Shown here: one piece after another, positions 9,019 through 15,974 of the stretch
How positions within the stretch are numbered: the stretch's first letter is position 1
Layout: each line of letters begins with the position of its first letter
NCBI GenBank assembly: GCA_018830885.1
Contig: JAHJRI010000186.1
Location: 1-35,428, forward strand
Reading direction: 5' to 3'
Length of the DNA stretch: 35,428 nt
From: a bacterium
GTDB lineage: Bacteria; SAR324; XYD2-FULL-50-16
Translations under genes and position numbers: made by a program
The notes under the pieces: generated by a model
The model's database searches: none
Told to the model about the DNA's origin: nothing
Seen by the model: only the letters and a program-made list of their open reading frames with translations

Positions 9019-9813
9019 GGCTTTCTCGCGTATTGAAGTTAAACATGCATTTGATCGTTATTGCCCCCTTTTACCTTCTATATAACGATCTGATACCATT
9101 CCCGGCAAGTATTTTCGTCCCTGTTGGTACGACCGGTCTCAAATCTGCGTTTCCCGTTTTTATAAACGGTGAATCTTTTCCAGTCGGTTGGAATACTATT
9201 TCAGCCGATTAATAAATCAACTGATTGATTAGAAACACTTTCAAATCCGAAAAACCTGCAGGACGGTGGGAAAAGTTTCTTGAAGGTCTTGAATATGAGC
9301 GTTGAAGCGGAAAATCGGCTCTTTTTTGAATTTTTCCTACCCATTTCTTTTTTCCGATTCGTCGAAAAAAGCGACCATTTCGTCGTGAAACCTTAATAAA
9401 TACTTATAAAAAACAATAAATTAATCCTGATATAGCAGTATGCATAATCCATGTCAAAAAAACCTGATCATCTCAGAAATCGGCAATATACCGGTTTTAT
9501 TGCATTTTATCGGATTTTCACAGTTTTCGGGGTTGATTCAGTGTCGTTCTTTGAATGATGCTAGAGGTCCGGCAGTCATGAATTTACAGAGGCAAGAACC
9601 TTGTGAAGCCTTTTTTTATGCGGATTCACAAGGATTAGGAGCTTATTTTTTCGGATAACAATCTGATTTATTGAACATATTTTTTAATTTTTTTCCAAAA
9701 AATATTTGACAATTTGGTTCTGACACTATAATCGTCTTATCAACCTTTCTTCACTAGCTTCAAACCAATAACGTAACGCCAAACATGCTTTGGCATTACC
9801 TACTGGAGAAAAA
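9019..9813. other. Long AT-rich intergenic region upstream of HU gene
   Basis: A divergent region of about 795 bp between the FecR-domain gene (minus) and the HU gene (plus). It is clearly AT-rich toward its right end, with several poly-T and poly-A tracts around 9670-9705. Present are a promoter-like element at 9706-9732 and an 8-bp inverted repeat CCTTGTGA/TCACAAGG (9599-9606 with 9626-9633) whose loop contains seven T residues. A 72-codon plus-strand frame at 9440-9658 shows no ribosome binding site or known pattern. A small RNA could be encoded here, but nothing proves it. Confidence 0.45.
9706..9732 (+). promoter_or_regulatory. Candidate sigma-70 promoter of the HU gene
   Basis: TTGACA at 9706-9711 and TATAAT at 9727-9732 both match the consensus hexamers fully. 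The spacer is 15 bp, shorter than the usual 17. Curved A/T tracts lie immediately upstream and could act as an UP element. The predicted start of transcription, near 9739, gives a leader of about 75 nt before the HU start codon. Confidence 0.5.
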
Positions 9814-10125
9814 ATGAGTAAAAATTTAACAAAGGCTGAATTGATCGCTCTTGTCGCAAAAGATGCTGATCTGACGAAAGCTAAGACGGAAAAGGCAGTC
9901 AATGCCACGATGCAGCACATAAAAGAGTCCCTGGCCAAGGGGAAAAATGTGACGCTGATTGGCTTTGGTACTTTTACAACGGCACAGCGTGCCGCTCGCA
10001 CGGGAAGGAATCCGCAGACTGGCAAGAAAATGAGTATTCCAGCCAAAGTTGTTCCAAAATTCAGGCCAGGGAAGAATCTTTCTGAAGCGGTAGCGGCAAA
10101 GAAGAAAGGAAAGAAAAAGAAGTAG
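9814..10125 (+). CDS. HU/IHF-family DNA-binding protein with lysine-rich tail
   Basis: A 103-residue histone-like protein that bends and compacts DNA as a dimer. The N-terminal helices (NLTKAELIALVAKDADLTK), the LIGFGTF turn (about 49-55), the DNA-binding arm (about 55-77) containing the RTGRNPQTGKKM signature, and the FRPGKNLSEAV C-terminal helix are all in family order. Compared with the usual 90 residues it carries an extra tail ending KKKGKKKK, as in some deltaproteobacterial HU variants. The start is ATG 9814 because GGAG precedes it by five bases; an in-frame TTG eight codons earlier has no ribosome binding site. It is probably monocistronic: a promoter lies upstream and strong hairpins follow 12 nt after the stop. 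The name hupB is not given because HU and IHF subtypes cannot be separated safely here. Confidence 0.93.
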   Translation: MSKNLTKAELIALVAKDADLTKAKTEKAVNATMQHIKESLAKGKNVTLIGFGTFTTAQRAARTGRNPQTGKKMSIPAKVVPKFRPGKNLSEAVAAKKKGKKKK

Positions 10126-10137
10126 GTTTCAGCCTCC

Positions 10138-10177
10138 GTACACTTCGGGATCGTGCACTTTTCGAAGTGTACGATCC
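10138..10177 (+). terminator. Overlapping alternative hairpins after HU gene
   Basis: A 13-bp stem (10148-10160 with 10165-10177, one G-U pair) closes a TTCG tetraloop, which is a very stable hairpin. The right arm can alternatively pair upstream: GTACACTTCG at 10138-10147 with CGAAGTGTAC at 10163-10172. The two structures cannot coexist. The U-tract after the main hairpin is weak (CTCCTTTG), so this may be a terminator, a 3'-end stabiliser, or both. Confidence 0.6.
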
Positions 10178-10377
10178 TCCTTTGAAGTCTGCCTGAATAG
10201 TACACCCTCCCCGTGGTCTGTCAACGCCCACCCCTTTTTCTGGTGGATATTCAATCGATCTGCGCTTATAATGATTTCAGACAACACAGGAAGCGGATGT
10301 TATTCAAAAATCTGGTACGGGCAAGGTGAATGCATCCCCTTATTGATGACCATCCCATTGAACCAATTATTACAGAA

Positions 10378-10668
10378 ATGATAGAAGTCAATATTACAGA
10401 GACAGCGAAAACCCGCCTGACCTCCTTCTCTGAAAATAATGGTCAAAAGTTGTTTCGAATTTTATTTTGCGGTCTTGGGTGAAAGGGCAGTCAGTTGAAA
10501 ATTGTTCTGGACGAACAAGATGAGAATGATAACCGGATTGTCGTAGATGGCATCGACCTTGTTTTTAAGAAGAAAGACAGATTGTATGTTCACAAATGCA
10601 CCATCGATTTTGATTCTTCCCAACCGGAAAACGGGTTGACAGTCATACCCTGGTTTAACGGTTTTTAG
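10378..10668 (+). CDS. HesB/IscA-like selenoprotein with in-frame TGA (Sec35)
   Basis: Reading through TGA at 10480-10482 as selenocysteine gives a 96-residue protein that matches the HesB-like selenoprotein family along its length. The start is MIEVNITETAKTRL, then LFRILFCGLGU (Sec35), followed by a KGSQLKIVLDE segment and then a DENDNRIVVDGIDLVF segment. The family hallmark is G-x-G-U-x-G followed by L-x-L-x-LDE. Its relatives belong to the A-type iron-sulfur carrier fold, but the C-terminal Cys-x-Cys of IscA is absent, so a redox function rather than cluster delivery is likely. The frame is intact on both sides of the TGA, and a SECIS-like hairpin begins 20 nt after it. The start codon is uncertain: ATG 10378 fits the family N-terminus but has no ribosome binding site, while in-frame ATG 10330 has AAGG very close upstream. 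A TATAAT at 10267-10272 is a possible -10 element. The alternative reading is a pseudogene with a nonsense mutation. Confidence 0.8.
10502..10518 (+). promoter_or_regulatory. Candidate bacterial SECIS element
   Basis: A 17-nt hairpin has a perfect 6-bp stem (TTGTTC with GAACAA) and the 5-nt loop TGGAC. The loop starts 25 nt after the in-frame TGA, inside the 16-37 nt range known for bacterial SECIS elements. It has a G among the first two loop bases, as SelB recognition usually requires. A weaker alternative hairpin, CAGTT/AATTG, lies at 10492-10504. The element is inside the coding sequence, as in bacterial selenoprotein genes generally. Confidence 0.6.
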
Positions 10669-10754
10669 AACGTTCCGTTCTGCAAACGCAAATATATTGA
10701 GCAGTCTACTGAATTTTCAGTTTGACGAGTTTGAAACGCAATCAGAGATCGACT

Positions 10755-11978
10755 ATGCCCAGAGTAATGATTGTTGAAGATGAGGCCATCATCTCGTCGC
10801 TGATTAAAGCCTATCTGAAAAACCTGCGGTACGAAGTAGCAGGGGAAGCATATAACGGAGAAGATGCTGTCAGCCTGGCAAAGTCTGTCAAGCCGGACAT
10901 CGTTCTCATGGACATTTCCATGCCCGGTCACTATGACGGAATTCGGACAGCGCAGGAGATACTGAAGGAACAGGATACACCCATTATCTTTCTCACCTCC
11001 CATACAGATGCGGAAACGATCGATCGGGCCACCGGATTGTCTCCATACGGGTATTTGTTCAAACCGATCAAGCAGATCGAATTGAAGGTGGCGATCGATA
11101 TCGCGCTCAGCAGGAAAGGGGTCGAGGAACGGCTGCAAGCCAGTGAAGCCAGGTATAAAACAACGGAGGAAACGCTGCGGGTTCATCAAAACCAGTTGGA
11201 AAAAATGGTTGCGTTACAAACAGCTGATCTGATCGAGGCCAAAGAGGCTGCCGAGGAAGCGAATCGGGCGAAAAGCGAGTTTCTGACCAATATGTCACAT
11301 GAACTCAGAACGCCCATGCACCAGATTTTAAGTTTCGCCAAGTTTGGTATGAGTAAAATCGGGACAGCACCGGATGAAAAACTGTTCGGGTTTTTTGAGA
11401 AGATTGTGACCAGTGGTACACGACTGATGGCACTGCTCAATGACTTAATGGACCTTTCCCTCATGACATCGGGGAAAATGTCCCATCAAAAGGAAAAATA
11501 TGATTTGATCTGGATTCTGAAAAATACCCTGGTGGATATGAAACGGCACTTTGAAGAGAAGGGCATTCAACTTGACTTTGAAAAACCGGATATCTCGACT
11601 GCGGTGATCTGTGACAATATCCGTATCGAGCAGGTTTTCCGCAATCTGTTGTCAAACGCCATCAAGTTCACCCCCAGCGGAAAAAGGATAGAGATTCGGA
11701 TAGAAGCTGCCGACATCGTGATACTGGAGAAACGGTTTGCTGGCGTGAAAATCGCTTTTATCGATCAAGGTGTTGGTATCCCGGAGAATGAACTGGATAC
11801 GATCTTTGAAAAATTCAGCCAGAGTACGCGCACAAAGACCGGAGCTGGCGGTACGGGTCTTGGACTGGCAATCTGCAGTGAAATCATCAAACACCACGGG
11901 GGCGTGATCAATGCTGCAAACAATGCTTTCGGGGGTGCCACCTTCAGTATCATTCTCCCTTATCAGCCGCATTCATAA
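10755..11978 (+). CDS. REC-histidine kinase (sensor-less two-component protein)
   Basis: A 407-residue cytoplasmic protein. The N-terminal receiver domain (about 1-120) has the acidic pocket VEDE, phospho-acceptor Asp53 in VLMDISMPG, conserved Thr81 in FLTS, and Lys103 in LFKP. A coiled linker with a Q-T-A-D-L-x-E-A-K-E-A-A-E-E-A repeat leads to a HisKA domain with His182 in [11 protein letters not shown] HATPase_c domain follows, with N box NLLSNAIKFTPSG, G1 box FIDQGVGIPE, the F box around FEKFSQ, and G2 box GGTGLGLAIC. There is no membrane segment or sensory domain, so its input must come by phosphotransfer to the receiver or by protein contact. ATG 10755 is chosen over a TTG 11 codons upstream. 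It follows the selenoprotein gene by 86 nt on the same strand; no functional link is known. Confidence 0.9.
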   Translation: MPRVMIVEDEAIISSLIKAYLKNLRYEVAGEAYNGEDAVSLAKSVKPDIVLMDISMPGHYDGIRTAQEILKEQDTPIIFLTSHTDAETIDRATGLSPYGYLFKPIKQIELKVAIDIALSRKGVEERLQASEARYKTTEETLRVHQNQLEKMVALQTADLIEAKEAAEEANRAKSEFLTNMSHELRTPMHQILSFAKFGMSKIGTAPDEKLFGFFEKIVTSGTRLMALLNDLMDLSLMTSGKMSHQKEKYDLIWILKNTLVDMKRHFEEKGIQLDFEKPDISTAVICDNIRIEQVFRNLLSNAIKFTPSGKRIEIRIEAADIVILEKRFAGVKIAFIDQGVGIPENELDTIFEKFSQSTRTKTGAGGTGLGLAICSEIIKHHGGVINAANNAFGGATFSIILPYQPHS

Positions 11979-12394
11979 GTCCCCTCTGTGGTCATTCATT
12001 TAGCGGGGCCGTCTGCCACGGTCAGGCTCTTCACGCTGTGCCCAACGCACAACCCAATCTTGCAAGGACTCTGCGCCCAACGGGCAACCCAATCTGCAAT
12101 TTGATTGTTAAATGACATCACAAATTGAAGAGCAACCTTGACTTTTTTTTGTCCTCTGTCAATCATAAATACCAAACACCAGGTTCGCAGTCACCTTCAG
12201 CAGCATCGTATTCAAAAGATAATCCACTTGAGATTCAGTTCGATCACGCCAGGAGACGGGAATTGGGGTCAGGACGGAAAAATGTTTCGAATACCCCATT
12301 GCCTGGAGATAAGTTTTCAAGCCTTTTTTTCGTATCAGCAGGTTCCGAGGGATCGGGTTTAACAATGATAGTTTCCATAAAGGAGTGATGTATC
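11979..12394. other. Intergenic region with a tandem repeat, upstream of acyl-CoA dehydrogenase
   Basis: A 416-bp non-coding stretch. It contains two copies of a 35-bp-period repeat (12036-12099) flanked by a short inverted repeat: TCATTTAGC near 11994 and GTTAAATGA near 12107. A TTGACT at about 12139 could be a -35 box but has no convincing partner. The ribosome binding site AAGGAG lies about 9 nt before the next gene. A frame open at 12125-12388 has no family pattern and was not called. Confidence 0.45.
12036..12099. repeat. Two-copy tandem repeat, 35-bp period
   Basis: Copies begin at 12036 and 12071. Both contain GCCCAACG followed by CAACCCAATCT and GCAA. Each copy has a small dyad around CCAAC (GTGC...GCAC in the first, GCCC...GGGC in the second), so the arm bases differ while the potential to pair is kept. 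Confidence 0.65.
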
Positions 12395-14203
12395 ATGGCA
12401 CAACAAATTGCAGATCTGAGAGATGTAGAGTTTGTCCTCTTTGAGCAAATGGAAATCGAAAAACTGTGTCAATCTGAAAAGTTTGCCGATTTCAACCGCA
12501 AAACCATCAACATGATCATTTCTGAGGCCCGTCAGTTGGCTGTCAAAGAGATGTTGCCCACACAGAAACTGGGAGATGAAGGGTGTGTATTTGAAAACGG
12601 TACCGTCAAGGTACCAGAATCGTTTCACAAGGTATATGAGCTCTACAGGGAAGGTGAATGGTTGGCGATGTCGGACGACCCGGACGAATGCGGGGGAGGG
12701 GGAATGCCCCATACACTGTCCCTGGTTGCCAACGAATTCTTTATTGGGGGTAATCTGTCCTTCATGTTATACAACGGGCTGACCCATGGCGCGGCCAAGC
12801 TGGTAGAGCATTTCGGCACAGAGCAGCAAAAACAGTTGTTCCTGAAAAGAATGATGTCTGGCGAATGGGCCGGAACCATGTTGTTGACCGAACCGGAAGC
12901 CGGCTCTGATGTCGGGGCCTTGACGACCTCAGCTAAAAAAAATGATGACGGGACATACAGCATCACGGGAAACAAAATTTTCATTTCCGGTGGTGAACAT
13001 GACCTGACAAAAAACATTATTCATCCGGTACTGGCGCGTATCGAGGGTGCTCCGGCAGGAACACGCGGGATCTCACTGTTTCTGGTTCCCAAATACCGCG
13101 TAAATGATGATGGCAGCCTGGGTGATTTCAACGATGTTGTTTGCACCGGTATTGAGGAGAAAATGGGGTTGCATGGAAACGCAACGGCATCTCTGACGCT
13201 GGGGGGGAAGGGCCAGTGTATCGGGACATTGCTGGGAACCGAGAACAAGGGCATGAGCGCCATGTTCGTCATGATGAATGAAGCCCGGCAACTGGTGGGT
13301 CAGCAGGGTTTCTGCGCAGCAACCACTTCTTACCTGCATGCGTTGAACTATGCCCGGGAGAGAATTCAAGGTGCCAACCTCACCGCCCCCCAGGCGGGAG
13401 GGGTACCTATTATCCAGCATCCGGATGTCAGACGCCAGTTGTTGACAATGAAAGCCTATATTGAAGGAATGCGCAGTCTGATTTACTATTCGGGCACCTG
13501 TTCTGATGCGATTGCAACTTCCGACAGTGAAGAGGAAAAGCAACTGACCAGGAAAATTATTGAGATTCTGACACCGATTATCAAAGGATATATTACTGAC
13601 AAGGCCTGGGAGGTCTGCAGTCATGGCGTGCAGGTTTATGGCGGCTACGGGTATACCAAGGAGTATCCGGTTGAGCAGTTGCTTCGCGACTCGAGAATCC
13701 TGATGATTTATGAGGGAACGAACGGGATTCAGGCCATTGATCTGCTCAACCGCAAAATGCGTATGGACGGTGGCAAACCCTTTATGGATTTCCTTTCCCG
13801 AATCGACAAATCGATCAATGACGCCAAAACCGTTGCGGGAATGGAAGGCTTTGCAGAACAGGTGGCCGAAGTTCTAACGAGTTATCAGAACCTGGTTGTT
13901 AAAATCGGGCAGGCCGCCATGTCCGATAAGGTGCAGAGCGTCTTTGCCCAGGCCACTCCCCTGCTGGACGTGACAGGTGACCTGGTTTTTGGATGGATGC
14001 TTCTCTGGCGGGCGACCGTGGCTGCCAGAGCACTTGAAAAAGGAGCGAAAAAGAAGGACCAGGACTTTTACGAGGGGCAGCTGAAAACGGCTGAGTTTTT
14101 CTTCAATACCGTCCTGCCGGTGTCATTGGGTAAAATCAATGCCATCAGCCGTATGAACGATGCTGCCGTGGAAATTTCTGATACTTCTTTCGGGGGCAAG
14201 TAA
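12395..14203 (+). CDS. Long-form acyl-CoA dehydrogenase (DmdC-like size class)
   Basis: A 602-residue FAD-dependent acyl-CoA dehydrogenase, which introduces a 2,3-double bond into a CoA thioester and passes electrons to ETF. It has the N-terminal helical domain, the flavin-binding LTEPEAGSDVGA (165-176) and FISGGEHD segments, and the C-terminal helical domain with YGGYGYTKEYPVEQLLRDSR. The probable catalytic base is Glu440 in MIYEGTNGIQAIDL. It also has a C-terminal extension (about 470-600) that ordinary 380-residue enzymes lack. This long architecture is shared with 3-methylmercaptopropionyl-CoA dehydrogenase (DmdC) and with several fatty or aromatic acyl-CoA dehydrogenases of Desulfobacterota, so the substrate is not settled. 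The start has AAGGAG 9 nt upstream. It stands alone, with a hairpin downstream and a sulfite-exporter-type gene after it. Confidence 0.92.
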   Translation: MAQQIADLRDVEFVLFEQMEIEKLCQSEKFADFNRKTINMIISEARQLAVKEMLPTQKLGDEGCVFENGTVKVPESFHKVYELYREGEWLAMSDDPDECGGGGMPHTLSLVANEFFIGGNLSFMLYNGLTHGAAKLVEHFGTEQQKQLFLKRMMSGEWAGTMLLTEPEAGSDVGALTTSAKKNDDGTYSITGNKIFISGGEHDLTKNIIHPVLARIEGAPAGTRGISLFLVPKYRVNDDGSLGDFNDVVCTGIEEKMGLHGNATASLTLGGKGQCIGTLLGTENKGMSAMFVMMNEARQLVGQQGFCAATTSYLHALNYARERIQGANLTAPQAGGVPIIQHPDVRRQLLTMKAYIEGMRSLIYYSGTCSDAIATSDSEEEKQLTRKIIEILTPIIKGYITDKAWEVCSHGVQVYGGYGYTKEYPVEQLLRDSRILMIYEGTNGIQAIDLLNRKMRMDGGKPFMDFLSRIDKSINDAKTVAGMEGFAEQVAEVLTSYQNLVVKIGQAAMSDKVQSVFAQATPLLDVTGDLVFGWMLLWRATVAARALEKGAKKKDQDFYEGQLKTAEFFFNTVLPVSLGKINAISRMNDAAVEISDTSFGGK

Positions 14204-14220
14204 CCCCTGGGTTTCGTTTT

Positions 14221-14253
14221 AACCTGTCCAGGCGGATCAGGCTTTGACAGGTT
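14221..14253 (+). terminator. Hairpin after acyl-CoA dehydrogenase gene
   Basis: AACCTGTC at 14221-14228 pairs perfectly with GACAGGTT at 14246-14253, followed by GACCCCTTTT. It lies 18 nt past the stop codon. The large loop and weak T-run make it only a probable terminator. Confidence 0.45.
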
Positions 14254-14274
14254 GACCCCTTTTCGGACCTTCAG

Positions 14275-15018
14275 GTGTTACCAGAACCGGTCACATTGGT
14301 ATTTGCGGCACTGGCTGTTCTTTTTGCCGGCTTTGTGCGGGGCTTCAGTGGCTTCGGTTTTTCGATGATCGTTGTTATCAGCCTCTCTGTGGTATTCAAG
14401 CCAGCCGAGATTGTACCCACGATTCTTCTGCTGGAAGTGACGGCCAGTCTCTGGCTGCTGCCGGGAATCTGGCGGGATATCAACTGGTACTCCTTACGCT
14501 GGTTGATGGCAGGGGTTCTGGTGGGAACTCCTGTGGGTGTGGCTGCTCTGGCCAACATTCCTGCAAAACCGATGCAGATTGCCATTGCTTTCGTCGTGAT
14601 TGTACTGGTGCTGATGCTTTGGCGGGGAATTCCCAAAACGGTCATGCCTGGTCGCGCAACGACAATCGTGACAGGGGTTATTTCCGGAATCGTGAATGGC
14701 GGGGCTGCCATCGGGGGGCCACCGGTCATTCTCTACTATTTCTCTTCCCCAGCCGCTGCGGGTGTCTCCAGGGCTTCTCTGATCTTCTTTTTTTTCAGCA
14801 CGGATGTTATCGCTTCGCTGTTGTGCACGTCCCAGGGGTTGATGCGCCTGACCAACATCTATCTGGCCGGGATTTTTCTGGTACCCATGATCATCGGGGT
14901 TTCTTTTGGCAGCCGGGCATTCAGTCAAGCAGATCCTGAATCCTTTCGTAAAAAAATCATGCTGCTGTTGATTGCCATATCCATCATGATCATTGTCAAG
15001 GCTACCCTGATAAGTTGA
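14275..15018 (+). CDS. TauE/SafE family membrane exporter
   Basis: A 247-residue inner-membrane protein with about seven or eight hydrophobic segments. The first repeat carries FVRGFSGFGFSMI and the second half GVISGIVNGGAAIGGPPVILY. These are the paired G-rich motifs of the TauE/SafE (DUF81) family, whose members move sulfite, sulfoacetate or other organosulfur anions. The substrate is not known here. The start is a GTG only 71 nt after the dehydrogenase stop, with a weak ribosome binding site and with the hairpin between them, so co-transcription is uncertain. It converges with the minus-strand PII-like gene, leaving 21 nt between the two stop codons. Confidence 0.85.
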   Translation: MLPEPVTLVFAALAVLFAGFVRGFSGFGFSMIVVISLSVVFKPAEIVPTILLLEVTASLWLLPGIWRDINWYSLRWLMAGVLVGTPVGVAALANIPAKPMQIAIAFVVIVLVLMLWRGIPKTVMPGRATTIVTGVISGIVNGGAAIGGPPVILYYFSSPAAAGVSRASLIFFFFSTDVIASLLCTSQGLMRLTNIYLAGIFLVPMIIGVSFGSRAFSQADPESFRKKIMLLLIAISIMIIVKATLIS

Positions 15019-15039
15019 ACAGTCTGTCCTGCTGCACGC

Positions 15040-15378
15040 TCAGTGCTCTGGTTTATTGAACCCGTGTACCCCGTCAATGGCCAGACTCACCATGAAGTAG
15101 GCGCGGCTCTCGTCGATACTGATGCAGACGTCGGCTAAAACTTCATCAATTCGGCTGATCATGTCATCTTCCACCAGGGTCAGGATTGTTTTCTGAATGG
15201 GGCTGCTGCCAGCAAATGTATCCTTCAACCCGGCAAATATGGGGATGTTTTGCGAGATGATATGCCCCATGCCGACTGAATCGATAATGGTGGAACCTGA
15301 GATACCGATCTCCAGAAAGGCGCTCAGCAGATCTTCGAGATACTCAATTCTGTTGAGAAAAATCACCGCTAACTTCAT
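15040..15378 (-). CDS. PII-like signalling protein
   Basis: A 112-residue protein of the PII/PII-like trimeric fold. The first strand is MKLAVIFLNRIEYLEDLL. The segment GISGSTIIDSVGMGH matches the PII pattern G-x-T-hydrophobic-x-D-x-x-G-x-G. Conserved T-loop residues of GlnB (such as the uridylylated tyrosine) are not present, so it belongs to the divergent PII-like group associated with transporters. The start ATG 15376-15378 has GGAG five bases upstream; an in-frame ATG six codons earlier lacks this. It is the last gene of a minus-strand set (antiporter, antiporter, PTS IIA, PII-like), starting 14 nt after the PTS IIA stop. A regulator of the antiporters, possibly through a nucleotide ligand, is inferred from context. 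Confidence 0.75.
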   Translation of the reverse strand: MKLAVIFLNRIEYLEDLLSAFLEIGISGSTIIDSVGMGHIISQNIPIFAGLKDTFAGSSPIQKTILTLVEDDMISRIDEVLADVCISIDESRAYFMVSLAIDGVHGFNKPEH

Positions 15379-15392
15379 GGGTCTCCGCTGCT

Positions 15393-15860
15393 TCAATGGA
15401 AATGGTCTGCTTCAAACTGCCTGAAAACATCAATCACATCCTCTGCACAATGGCAGCAGAGAAGATTTTCCCTGAGTTCCGCATGGCGCAGGAGCCTGGA
15501 AATTCTGGCGAGGAAACGGAGCTGCAGATTGACTTCATCCTCGGGGAAGAAAACAAGAAAAATCATTTTCACCGGTTTCGCGTCAATGGCATCAAAATCG
15601 ACTTCATCCTGCAGGAGACCGCATGAGACGGAGATACGGTCAATGCTTTTCAGTCGGGCATGGGGAATGGCTATGCCTTCACCAATCCCTGTTGAAAGGA
15701 TCTTTTCCCGTTCATAGAGCCCTGCCATTGCTTCTTCCCGGTCAATTTCCGGGTGATTTTCAAACTGCAGTTCAGCAAGCGCCGTGATGAGTTGATCTTT
15801 CTTTTCTGCCTTGAGATTAACGACGACACACTCTTTTTTGAGATAATCTGTGATCAGCAT
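15393..15860 (-). CDS. PTS EIIA type-2 domain protein (PtsN-like)
   Basis: A 155-residue stand-alone EIIA protein of the mannitol/fructose/nitrogen-PTS class. The phosphoryl-accepting histidine is His67 in STGIGEGIAIPHARL, the family's signature. The C-terminal LLRHAELRENLL helix region is also typical. No sugar permease (EIIC/EIIB) gene is nearby; the partners are two cation antiporter genes, which points to a regulatory role of the kind PtsN plays with potassium transport. The start at ATG 15858-15860 is preceded by AAGGA with 5-nt spacing; the 30 codons further upstream that remain open contain no family sequence. It lies 114 nt after the upstream antiporter and 14 nt before the PII-like gene. 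Confidence 0.88.
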   Translation of the reverse strand: MLITDYLKKECVVVNLKAEKKDQLITALAELQFENHPEIDREEAMAGLYEREKILSTGIGEGIAIPHARLKSIDRISVSCGLLQDEVDFDAIDAKPVKMIFLVFFPEDEVNLQLRFLARISRLLRHAELRENLLCCHCAEDVIDVFRQFEADHFH

Positions 15861-15974
15861 GGTTGTCCTTAGGTGAATTAGAATGACGCAACACCGACTG
15901 AAAATCTTTTTAAAAGTGGTACCGGACCTGGTAAGCCAATATTTACCCATTTGGCCACCGAAAGTAAACTCAAT

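Noticed and set aside
9191..9210. GCCGATTA resembling a sigma-28 -10 element in the region upstream of HU
   Set aside because: No TAAA-type -35 half at 11-nt spacing and no flagellar gene nearby.
9440..9658. A 72-codon plus-strand frame before the HU gene
   Set aside because: No ribosome binding site, AT-rich composition, an inverted repeat inside it, and no family resemblance.
10378..10668. Interpretation of the HesB-like gene as a simple nonsense pseudogene
   Set aside because: The stop lies exactly where the family has selenocysteine, the frame is otherwise intact, and a SECIS-like hairpin follows. Kept only as the alternative hypothesis.
11994..12115. Possible integron attC site, from ATTTAGC and GTTAAAT ends with internal GCCCAAC boxes
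   Set aside because: The outer ends pair over only eight or nine bases. The inner L boxes do not pair, and no integrase or cassette gene array is present.
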